Source of the DNA: Ruminococcaceae bacterium UBA1425
GTDB taxonomy: Bacteria; Bacillota; Clostridia; Oscillospirales; Acutalibacteraceae
Direction of reading: 5' to 3'
Assembly: GCA_002329365.1 (NCBI GenBank)
Contig: DCUB01000050.1
Span: 15,406 to 79,405, forward strand
Length of the DNA: 64,000 nt
A program made the position numbers and the translations under genes. Positions 26,067 to 33,110 of the stretch are shown here, in pieces. Below the pieces are notes generated by a model. The model did not search any database. It was not told the origin of the DNA and worked only from the letters and a program-made list of their open reading frames with translations. How positions within the stretch are numbered: position 1 is the first letter of the stretch; every line of letters starts with the position of its first letter.

Positions 26067-26378
26067 ATGCCGCAAAAAATAACGCTTTCAACAGTTCCGT
26101 ATTTTGTTCAGGGCAACACCTTCACAGGCTCGTCAACGCCCGAACAGTTTGTTGCAGACCCGTTTGCCGATATTTTCAACTACCGCGCCTCCTGCAAAAA
26201 TGAAGGCGGCGTCAGCTGTCTTTACGTAGAGTATTATATCGGCTGCAAGTGCTATGCCCTGACAGACAGCGAAAAAATATCGTCGGCCGACTTCGACATG
26301 ACGGGCGAGGGCATAAAGGAAGCGGAGGCGTTCCTGCAAAAAAAGTTTGAGGAATACGTCGGTAGTCTGTCAGGATAG
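26067..26378 (+). CDS. hypothetical orphan protein (103 aa)
   Basis: A 103-residue soluble protein (MPQKITLSTVPYFVQGNTF..., three Cys in CKNEGGVSCLYVEYYIGCKCYAL, acidic C-terminal helix EAEAFLQKKFEEYV). The composition looks like real coding sequence, unlike the repeats on both sides, but no ribosome site is visible before the ATG and the frame closes only eight codons upstream. I do not recognise a family. It may be a young or decaying gene, or a fragment whose partner was lost among the repeats. Confidence 0.45.
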   Translation: MPQKITLSTVPYFVQGNTFTGSSTPEQFVADPFADIFNYRASCKNEGGVSCLYVEYYIGCKCYALTDSEKISSADFDMTGEGIKEAEAFLQKKFEEYVGSLSG

Positions 26379-26439
26379 GAACCTGTTTTTTTTTCTTCAA
26401 GCAATAAGGGACAGTATCAAGACTGATACTGCCCCTCTT

Positions 26440-26840
26440 TATATAACAAACTGTTGTTTTTTTTTGCGTAGGGAAAGGTCTTGACCGTTTTGCAAGTTTT
26501 CGGAAATCTTCAAACGTACACGGCGCGCCGAGTCCGCGTGTTGCATAGACGCATATATCTGCGGAACGGTCAAGACCGTTCCCTGCTATTAAGTTTTCAC
26601 AACGATTCATCCTTCGTCAAACATTCAAGTAAGCCTTAATGCTTTCGTAGGTGCGACCCTTGCGGTCGCCCTTTGTTTATTGTGCATGCGGGATGTCGGA
26701 CGCACACACAGGTGCGTTCCCTACAAACGTTTTTTACTTGCCGTTCGGGAAGCAGGGAACGGATTCATCCGTTCCGAGCAAAGCATGAACTGAATTGGCT
26801 CAAGTAAACACACATAGGGAATTGCCTTGACCTTTCCTGT
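26440..26840. repeat. repeat-rich spacer downstream of hppA
   Basis: The 26379-26865 spacer consists largely of dispersed palindromic repeats: a degenerate GGAAAGGTC-TT-GACCGTTTT (26472-26491), CACGGCGCGCCGAGTCC near 26519, a perfect GGAACGGTC-AA-GACCGTTCC (26563-26582), GGTGCGACC-CTTGC-GGTCGCCC near 26651-26673, and GGAACGGAT-TC-ATCCGTTCC (26756-26775). Flanking words GTAGGG / CCCTAC recur. No convincing ORF; the leftward ORF across 26212-26610 is a translation of the repeats and an antisense of the orphan gene. Confidence 0.8.
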
Positions 26841-26865
26841 ATTTTAGCTTTGCTTATATCAAAAG

Positions 26866-28971
26866 TTAAAACAGATGATGTTCAACGATTAATCCCGCAA
26901 ACACAATAGACACAACCGAAAGAAGCTTTATAAGGATATTGATTGAAGGTCCTGCAGTATCCTTTAACGGGTCGCCTACCGTGTCTCCGACAACTGCGGC
27001 CTTGTGCGCTTCGCTGCCCTTGCCGCCGTAATTGCCTCCCTCAATGAACTTCTTGGCGTTGTCCCACGCGCCGCCGGAATTTGACATGAAGATAGCAAGC
27101 AGAAAGCCTGTTGCCGTCGCTCCCGCGAGCATACCGATAACGCCGTTGCAGCCCATTGTTAGCCCTACAAAGACGGGAGTTAAAATTGTTATAAGCGTAG
27201 GCAATATCATTTCGCGAAGGCTTGCCTTAGTGCAGAGGTCGACGCAGGAGGCGTAATCGGGGTCGCTTTTGCCTTCCATAAGCCCGGTTATTTCGCGGAA
27301 CTGCCGCCTGACCTCTACGACAATGCTTTGCGCGGCGCGTCCGACGGAATTCATTGTAAAAGCGGCAAAGACGAAGGGCAGACACGCGCCGATAAATATG
27401 CCCACAAGCACGACGGGGTTCATAAGGCTCATATCAAGCGTATAACTGCCGCTGCCGACTATTTTTACTCTTTCGACATATGACGCGATGAGGGCGAGAG
27501 CTGTAAGTGCCGCGGAGCCGATAGCAAAGCCCTTTCCCGTTGCCGCCGTAGTGTTGCCGAGCGAGTCGAGCGCGTCTGTTCTGCGCCGGACGTCGGGGTC
27601 AAGGCCCGCCATCTGGGCTATGCCTCCGGCATTATCGGCAACGGGGCCGTAGGCGTCTGTCGCAAGCGTGATTCCGAGCGTTGAAAGCATTCCGACCGCC
27701 GCAATGGCAATGCCGTAAAGCCCGTTCGTCGCGTTCTGGAATCCCCCCGCGAAGCCGTAGGCGGCGAGAACGCAGACGGCAACTATAATTACAGGCAGAG
27801 ACGTTGAAAGCATGCCGAGACCGAGACCGTTTATGATTATAGTCGCATGGCCGGTTACCGCGGACTCCGAAAGCCGCTTTGTCGGATTATAAGTATCGGA
27901 TGTGAAATACTCGGTTGACAAGCCTATCAGCACACCCGCGACGAGGCCCGAAAGAATTGATAAGAAAACGCCCGTATATTCGCTTCCGAGAACGAAGCGC
28001 ACAAGGGGATAGGAAACTGCCGCGATAATCAAGGCGCTGACGTTTGTGCCCTTGCGAAGCGCCTTTAAAAGCGTTTTCTGATCTGTGTTCTCACCGGTCC
28101 GCACAAAAAACGAGCCGATTATCGAGGCGAGTATGCCTATAGCCGCCATCGCCATAGGGATTGCCACGGCACGTATGCCGTCGACGTCGGCTATGGAGTT
28201 GAACGCGACAACGCCCAGCGCGGACGACGAAATTACGGAGCCGACATATGACTCGTAAAGGTCGGCGCCCATGCCGGCGACGTCTCCCACATTGTCGCCT
28301 ACGTTATCGGAAATAACAGCTGGATTTCTCGGGTCGTCTTCGGGAATTCCCGCCTCCACCTTGCCGACAAGGTCGGCTCCGACGTCGGCCGCCTTTGTGA
28401 ATATTCCGCCTCCGACGCGCGCGAAAAGCGCCATCGACGAGGCACCCATGCTGAAGGTAAGCATTGCGGAGGTGACGTCCTCAATAGGCAAACGAAACAC
28501 AAATTTCAATAGGTAGAACCAAACCGAAATATCAAAAAGACCGAGACCGACAACGGTAAAACCCATAACGGAGCCCGCTGAAAACGCGCAGCGCAGACCT
28601 CTGTTTAGCCCCTCCATGCACGCGTTGGCGGTTCTGGCGTTTGCCCTTGTCGCTATCGACATTCCGATAAAGCCGGAAAAGCCTGAGAAAAAGCCGCCCG
28701 TAATAAAAGCGAACGGGACAAAAAAGGTGAGGAACCCCTCGGCAGCCATCGCAAGCAGTATGACAAACATAACGCCGAAGAATATAAGGACAATAGAGTA
28801 CTGGCGCCGAAGAAAAGCGTTTGCCCCGGTTCTGATGGAAGCGGAGATTTTTTTCATCACTTCGCTTCCTTCGGAAAACTTTAAGACCTTTTTGGCGGTA
28901 ATCGCAGCAAAAAGGAGGGCAATTACCGAGCCGACGAATGTAATTGCCACAAGAATCTTTTCAATTTCCAT
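26866..28971 (-). CDS. hppA: membrane-bound pyrophosphatase, K+-dependent type
   Basis: This integral membrane enzyme splits pyrophosphate and pumps H+ or Na+ out of the cell. The ~701-residue, ~16-TM protein has the catalytic stretches ADVGADLVGKVEAGIPEDDP, DNVGDNVGDVAGMGADLYES, DAYGPVADNAGG and GGAWDNAKKFIE...GDTVGDPLKDTAGPS. The K+-dependence motif reads GNTTAATGKGFAIGSAAL: Ala at the key position where K+-independent forms have Lys, so K+-dependent; the ion pumped cannot be decided. I chose ATG 28971 (AAGGGA upstream); the frame extends to 29022 without a ribosome site. Confidence 0.95.
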   Translation of the reverse strand: MEIEKILVAITFVGSVIALLFAAITAKKVLKFSEGSEVMKKISASIRTGANAFLRRQYSIVLIFFGVMFVILLAMAAEGFLTFFVPFAFITGGFFSGFSGFIGMSIATRANARTANACMEGLNRGLRCAFSAGSVMGFTVVGLGLFDISVWFYLLKFVFRLPIEDVTSAMLTFSMGASSMALFARVGGGIFTKAADVGADLVGKVEAGIPEDDPRNPAVISDNVGDNVGDVAGMGADLYESYVGSVISSSALGVVAFNSIADVDGIRAVAIPMAMAAIGILASIIGSFFVRTGENTDQKTLLKALRKGTNVSALIIAAVSYPLVRFVLGSEYTGVFLSILSGLVAGVLIGLSTEYFTSDTYNPTKRLSESAVTGHATIIINGLGLGMLSTSLPVIIVAVCVLAAYGFAGGFQNATNGLYGIAIAAVGMLSTLGITLATDAYGPVADNAGGIAQMAGLDPDVRRRTDALDSLGNTTAATGKGFAIGSAALTALALIASYVERVKIVGSGSYTLDMSLMNPVVLVGIFIGACLPFVFAAFTMNSVGRAAQSIVVEVRRQFREITGLMEGKSDPDYASCVDLCTKASLREMILPTLITILTPVFVGLTMGCNGVIGMLAGATATGFLLAIFMSNSGGAWDNAKKFIEGGNYGGKGSEAHKAAVVGDTVGDPLKDTAGPSINILIKLLSVVSIVFAGLIVEHHLF

Positions 28972-29092
28972 AAAGACATTTCCCTTCGTCTCAATCCAAT
29001 TATTGGACATACCTGTAAACAATTATTTTAAATTGTGATTTTCGATTTGTCAATATCTTTTTAGTAATTTATTTAATTATTTCTTCATGCAC

Positions 29093-29125
29093 AAAAATGT
29101 TCCCTGCTCCTGAAAGGAACAGGGA
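29093..29125 (-). terminator. terminator of the DUF1540 gene
   Basis: On the minus strand TCCCTGTTCC / GGAGCAGGGA (10 bp with one G-T) is followed by ACATTTTTG. It lies 20 bases after the stop and separates the gene from hppA. Confidence 0.85.
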
Positions 29126-29146
29126 CGGATTGGCACGCTTCGTAAG

Positions 29147-29332
29147 TCAGAACAATTCCGTATCATTGCGAAGCTCAAAGCTGTCGCATATTGTTTCGCG
29201 TTTGTTCTTTGCCGTGGCGTTCTGCTTTGAAACGTTAATTCCTTCGAGCGAGCAATATTTTTTATCGCCGCAATGATACCTGCACTGCGTTACGTTACAG
29301 CCTATATTCGGGTTTGCAGTTTTTCTGTCCAT
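29147..29332 (-). CDS. DUF1540 domain protein
   Basis: A 61-residue protein: NPNIGCNVTQCRYHCGDKKYCSLEGINVS...ETICDSF. The five Cys and one His in C-x4-C-x3-C-x6-C...C spacing match the DUF1540 small metal-binding domain, common in spore-forming Clostridia. Function unknown. ATG 29332 sits behind GGGAGGTGAGG; the open frame continues upstream to 29407 without a better start. Confidence 0.85.
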   Translation of the reverse strand: MDRKTANPNIGCNVTQCRYHCGDKKYCSLEGINVSKQNATAKNKRETICDSFELRNDTELF

Positions 29333-29582
29333 TTCCTCACCTCCCGCGGCAATATTTAGTTTGCCCGTTTGACACCGAAAAAACAGCGTCACGGCTACAA
29401 AATACATAACCCGAAGCCGACAGACGGCGCGTTTTAAAAGGGATTTACAACGCCGGACAACGGATTTATGTTATTTTCAGATTAAAAGTGCGTTTAAAAC
29501 CGCAAAAAAGGAATAAAAAATGTATATCTTTGTGGTATTATATAATATAATGGCGAATTGTTTGGCGTGGGGGGAATTTCTT

Positions 29583-30368
29583 GTGGAAAAGGGCCTGTTT
29601 AAAGACACGAAATTTTTTATCATCGACATGGACGGAACGTTTTATCTCGGCAACAAGCTTATTCCGGGTGCTACGGATTTCATAGAAAGACTGACGGCGA
29701 CGGGAAGGGACTATTGTTTTTTTACGAACAACTCCTCGCACAGCGCGGAAAGTTGCCGCGAAAAGCTTGCCGAAATGGGCTTTGACACAACAAAGGATAA
29801 AATAATAGTTTCTTCACATGTTGCGGCGCATTACCTGAAGAACAATTACGAAGGGAAAAAAGTTTACCTGCTCGGAAACGCTATACTTTACGATTATTTC
29901 ATCTCGCAGGGAATCAGGCTTACGCAGGATAATCCCGACATAGTCGTTTTGGGGTTCGACACGGAACTCACATACGAGCGAATCAACAAGGCGGCGAATT
30001 TTTTAGCCGGCGGCGCTGTTTATATCGCCACGCACCCCGACTTAAACTGTCCCGTCAACGGTGGATTTATGCCGGACACCGGTTCCATGATAGAGATGTT
30101 TGCCGCTTCCACGGGCAGACGTCCGAAGGTGGTCGGAAAACCGATGACAGAAACCGTCGATTACATTACATCACTGCTCGGATGCGGGCGGAACGAGCTT
30201 GCGTTTGTGGGAGACAGGCTTGCCACCGATATTGCCGTGGCGTCAAATCACGGTATACCGTCGGCGCTTGTTTTCAGCGGCGTAACTTCTCCCGGGGAAT
30301 ACGGCAGTTCTTCAATCAGGGCAACGGCCGCCGTGAATAATATCGGGGAGCTTTCGTATTATCTGTAA
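29583..30368 (+). CDS. HAD-IIA family phosphatase (NagD/AraL-like)
   Basis: A 261-residue HAD hydrolase of subclass IIA. Motif I IIDMDGTFYLG (Asp15, Asp17), motif II FFTNNSS, the IIA cap between, motif III Lys in VVGKPM, motif IV FVGDRLATDIAVA. Such enzymes remove phosphate from sugar phosphates or nucleotides. The frame starts at 29520, but that part covers a likely -10 (TATAAT, 29541-29546); the GTG at 29583 behind GGGGGGAA gives the normal family length. No signal peptide; monocistronic. Confidence 0.9.
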   Translation: MEKGLFKDTKFFIIDMDGTFYLGNKLIPGATDFIERLTATGRDYCFFTNNSSHSAESCREKLAEMGFDTTKDKIIVSSHVAAHYLKNNYEGKKVYLLGNAILYDYFISQGIRLTQDNPDIVVLGFDTELTYERINKAANFLAGGAVYIATHPDLNCPVNGGFMPDTGSMIEMFAASTGRRPKVVGKPMTETVDYITSLLGCGRNELAFVGDRLATDIAVASNHGIPSALVFSGVTSPGEYGSSSIRATAAVNNIGELSYYL

Positions 30369-30463
30369 GCGGCTTTGCGATTAATAATTTTATGTATCAA
30401 CGATTTGCGAATTATGCAATATTTGTGCGTATTTACAAACATATTTTTGAAATAAAAAAGTTG

Positions 30464-30492
30464 TTGACATCATTTACATACTGTGATATAAT
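30464..30492 (+). promoter_or_regulatory. sigma-A promoter of the secreted protein-peptide unit
   Basis: TTGACA (30464-30469), 17-bp spacer, TATAAT (30487-30492): a consensus promoter, ~75 bases before the first start codon. The two short genes further down have no promoter of their own that I can see. Confidence 0.88.
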
Positions 30493-30567
30493 TTCGATGA
30501 ATATAAGTGTGGCTTATTGTATTTACGAATATATTCCGCATTTTCTGACCGGAGGGCTTGTAGGATA

Positions 30568-31806
30568 TTGAAAAAAGCTTTCGAAAAATCATCCTGCGTT
30601 ATATTGACAGCTGTTATTATTGCACTGTCAATATCAGTTTTTTTCACATCTTATGCCGAGACGAACACCTGCACAATTCAGCTTAGCTGTTCGCCCGTCG
30701 GTCATGTTTATTATGGCTCAGACCTTTTGGTAGTCAGCACAAGCGGCTCCCTCGTAGCGGACATCGGCACGGAGGTAACGCTCACAGCCTCGCCGTTTGA
30801 AGGATATGTTTTTCTTTACTGGATTAACGTTGAAAACGACCGTATTGTCAGCTTTGACGTCAACTATACTTTTACCGTGGCTACCTACTTAAAGCTTCAG
30901 GCGGTATTTTACGAAACAAGTCCGGGATGGCACTACATAACCTACCTTAACACCACAAATAACATAATCAGGGGCATGGAGCAGCCGATCAACGAGGCTG
31001 TTGAGCATGTAGATTACGCTCCGGTTAAAGACGGGTACACATGGACAGGCAACTGGACATATACGGTGGAAGAAATCGCGATTTCAACCGACAACCTATT
31101 AGTCTATCCGACGTTCGAGAAAAATGCAGCAACCTACACCGTAAGAACATTTCTCGGCATCGGCGGCGAAATGATGACGTCCGAAACATACGAATACTGC
31201 GACAAGACTACAATCACGGCACCCGATACCTTTAACGGCGAAAGCTTTTCATACTGGGCGATAATAGACGAGGAGAACTTGGTAAACGATATCGTCAGCT
31301 ACTATTCGACCTATGAATTCTACGTAACTCAAAGCAGGGATTTGACGGCTGTTTACGGCGAAAGCGTTGGCGACGGAAATATTATCCGCATGGCTGGCGA
31401 CAACCCCGATTTTGTAAACAACTGCGTAACGGTATATACCGAGAGGAGCATTTCGTTAGACTATACCGTAATCCAACAGGGTCTTTTGTTAACGACAAAC
31501 GCCATCATAGCGCGAAGCGAGGAAGATTTCGTAATCAACGAATCAAATCCCGAAATAATAAAAAGAACCTCGAACGATACGCACAACGCCGGCACTTACG
31601 CCGTCACAAAAACCAACTGGTCGGAGCAGAGAATGGTAGGAGATCAGATGTTTACCGTTTATCCCATTCTTTATTTCCGCGCCTATGCCGTTATCAAAGA
31701 CGGACAAGGCAATACCGAAACCATATACAGCAACTTCTATGTCGTAAATTATTACGACGAGGGCGGGTTTATGGGCGATGATGTAGAAGACCCGTTCGGT
31801 AACTGA
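30568..31806 (+). CDS. secreted protein with InlB-like repeats
   Basis: A 412-residue exported protein. After the TTG start (30568; GGAGGG 11 bases upstream) comes a signal peptide (KKAFEKSSCVILTAVIIALSISVFFTSYAE). The body has three InlB/Flg_new-like segments: IGTEVTLTASPFEGYVFLYWIN, YITYLNTTNNIIRGMEQPI...KDGYTWTGNWT, and a third ending ESFSYWAIIDEEN. There is no LPXTG-type anchor and the C-terminus is acidic (EGGFMGDDVEDPFGN). The upstream frame to 30517 overlaps the promoter leader. It is followed by two short paralogous peptide genes in the same direction, presumably one unit. Confidence 0.8.
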   Translation: MKKAFEKSSCVILTAVIIALSISVFFTSYAETNTCTIQLSCSPVGHVYYGSDLLVVSTSGSLVADIGTEVTLTASPFEGYVFLYWINVENDRIVSFDVNYTFTVATYLKLQAVFYETSPGWHYITYLNTTNNIIRGMEQPINEAVEHVDYAPVKDGYTWTGNWTYTVEEIAISTDNLLVYPTFEKNAATYTVRTFLGIGGEMMTSETYEYCDKTTITAPDTFNGESFSYWAIIDEENLVNDIVSYYSTYEFYVTQSRDLTAVYGESVGDGNIIRMAGDNPDFVNNCVTVYTERSISLDYTVIQQGLLLTTNAIIARSEEDFVINESNPEIIKRTSNDTHNAGTYAVTKTNWSEQRMVGDQMFTVYPILYFRAYAVIKDGQGNTETIYSNFYVVNYYDEGGFMGDDVEDPFGN

Positions 31807-31813
31807 TTTTGAT

Positions 31814-31848
31814 ATTTTAACAAAAACATACGTAGTTTTTGTTGAAAT
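31814..31848 (+). terminator. AT-rich 14-bp hairpin between secreted protein and peptide gene
   Basis: ATTTTAACAAAAAC / GTTTTTGTTGAAAT (one T-G), 7-nt loop. It has no clean T-run, so it may act as a partial terminator or an RNA-stabilising/processing stem ahead of the first peptide gene. Confidence 0.5.
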
Positions 31849-31876
31849 ATAAAAATTTCAAGGAAGGAGCTATTCA

Positions 31877-32011
31877 ATGAATAAGAATTATCAGAAGCCG
31901 GCTCTTGATGTAGAAAAATTTGAAGTTGAAGACGTTATCACAGCTTCAGGTACAGGCGAGCTCGATGACCACGAAGGTTTGTCAGTCGTCGTTGACGTAG
32001 ACTTCAACTGA
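31877..32011 (+). CDS. 44-aa leader-like peptide (Y-x-KP...FEVEDVITAS type)
   Basis: A 44-residue acidic peptide: MNKNYQKPALDVEKFEVEDV, ITASGTGELDDHEGLSVVV, DVDFN. AAGGAG precedes the ATG by ten bases. It is too short for routine gene finding but its neighbour at 32123 shares the first ~25 residues in pattern (KP-[AS]-[LM]-[DE]-[VI]-x2-FE-[VI]-ED-[VI]-IT-x-S), which argues strongly that both are translated. The shared N-terminus with a diverging C-terminus after an ITAS/ITLS boundary resembles a leader-core layout; no modification enzyme is present nearby. Function unknown. Confidence 0.75.
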   Translation: MNKNYQKPALDVEKFEVEDVITASGTGELDDHEGLSVVVDVDFN

Positions 32012-32019
32012 TTTTTTCA

Positions 32020-32050
32020 TCCGGGCAGTCGGTTCTGCCTTCTGCCCGGA
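32020..32050 (+). terminator. hairpin after the 44-aa peptide gene
   Basis: Perfect 9-bp stem TCCGGGCAG / CTGCCCGGA with a 13-nt loop. The T-run (CCCTTTTT) comes only ~9 bases later, so termination may be partial. Confidence 0.6.
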
Positions 32051-32122
32051 ACATCACCCTTTTTCATACTGCGCGTTGTTCCGCCTATTCATATTTTCGG
32101 AAAATTCATGGAGTTGGTTACA

Positions 32123-32386
32123 TTGAGTGACATTTACATAAAGCCGTCAATGGAAATTGATTGCTTTGAGATTGAAGATATCATCACTTTGTCTGCCGGT
32201 GGCGGATATGGTGGTGAGGATCAGTCATCGGAGTCCTCAACAGGAACCGGCGAAACCGAAGCTCCGACAGATCAGGAGCCCGGCGAAATAACGGGCGGCG
32301 CGGGATTCGATTCAGACATCATGGGCGGAAACGAGTTCCAGGAAATGCTTGAAAACCTTTATCAGAACTTTATAAAGTTCATTTAG
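32123..32386 (+). CDS. 87-aa peptide, paralogue of the 44-aa peptide
   Basis: An 87-residue protein. Its N-terminus (SDIYIKPSMEIDCFEIEDI-ITLSAGG) matches the 44-residue peptide upstream; after a Gly-rich joint (SAGGGYGGE) it carries a low-complexity S/T/E/P-rich linker and an amphipathic C-terminus (FQEMLENLYQNFIKFI). I chose the TTG at 32123, nine bases after GGAG, because it puts the shared block at the same distance from the start as in the paralogue; the frame opens at ATG 32108. No signal peptide. Function unknown. Confidence 0.75.
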   Translation: MSDIYIKPSMEIDCFEIEDIITLSAGGGYGGEDQSSESSTGTGETEAPTDQEPGEITGGAGFDSDIMGGNEFQEMLENLYQNFIKFI

Positions 32387-32402
32387 CAGACAAAAAAACA
32401 CG

Positions 32403-32438
32403 GGCGCCCTTTTCGGAGGGCGCCTTAATTGCTTTTTT
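32403..32438 (+). terminator. terminator of the secreted protein-peptide unit
   Basis: Stem GGCGCCC (32403-32409) / GGGCGCC (32418-32424), followed by TTAATTGCTTTTTT. Confidence 0.8.
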
Positions 32439-32469
32439 ACAAGACTGAAATTGACCGTTGGTATAAAAC

Positions 32470-32498
32470 TTGACATTTCGGAGTAAATTTTATATAAT
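32470..32498 (+). promoter_or_regulatory. sigma-A promoter of greA
   Basis: TTGACA (32470-32475), 17-bp spacer, TATAAT (32493-32498). It is the only clear promoter before the greA-lysS-wall polymer gene run. Confidence 0.88.
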
Positions 32499-32584
32499 TA
32501 TCTGACATATACAAGAGACGAGGGTATGTCTCTGACGGAACCCTTTGCTTTTGACACGAACATACGAAAGGAAGGCAATATAAA

Positions 32585-33055
32585 ATGGCAAATGAAATGA
32601 CACGCGAAGGGTATCAGCAGCTTATGGCAGAGCTTGAGCATCTGAGGACTGTCGGCCGTGACGAAATTGCGGCAAGAATAAAAGAAGCTCGATCCTTCGG
32701 TGATTTATCGGAAAACGCCGAGTACGACGAGGCGATGAATGCCCAGGCTATAATGGAGGCGCGCATTTCAAAGCTTGAGTATGAAACGGCAAACGCCGTT
32801 ATTATCGACGAAAACGATATCAGCACCGAGATTGTAAAAACAGGCGTTAAGGTTACGCTTAAGGATATCGAGTACGACGAAACCATAGAGTACCAGATAC
32901 TCGGAAAATCCCAGGCGGACCCGGACAGGGGCATCATTTCCGACAGCTCGCCCGTGGGCATGTCGCTGCTCGGCAAAAAAATCGGAGAAACGGTAACCGT
33001 TGACCTGCCTAACGGTGCGACGGTTCAGTATGAGATACTCGCAATAGCAAAGTAG
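32585..33055 (+). CDS. greA: transcription elongation factor GreA
   Basis: GreA rescues backtracked RNA polymerase by stimulating transcript cleavage. The 156-residue length is normal. The N-terminal coiled-coil finger (EGYQQLMAELEHLRTVGRDEIAARIKEARSFGDLSENAEYDEA, cited in parts) includes the D-x-x-E-N-x-E-Y tip, and the C-terminal FKBP-like domain ends SPVGMSLLGKKIGETVTVDLP. AAAGGAAGG precedes the ATG. lysS follows after 55 bases. Confidence 0.97.
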   Translation: MANEMTREGYQQLMAELEHLRTVGRDEIAARIKEARSFGDLSENAEYDEAMNAQAIMEARISKLEYETANAVIIDENDISTEIVKTGVKVTLKDIEYDETIEYQILGKSQADPDRGIISDSSPVGMSLLGKKIGETVTVDLPNGATVQYEILAIAK

Positions 33056-33110
33056 CCGCAGGCGCGGACAGACGTTTTTCTTAAAGTATTAAGCAAGGGA
33101 TGATTTATAA

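Noticed and set aside
26212..26610. 132-residue leftward ORF
   Set aside because: It is antisense to the orphan gene and translates palindromic repeats (NGLDRSA, RSRPFPTQK), the same peptide words that arise at 18741-18950 from the same repeats.
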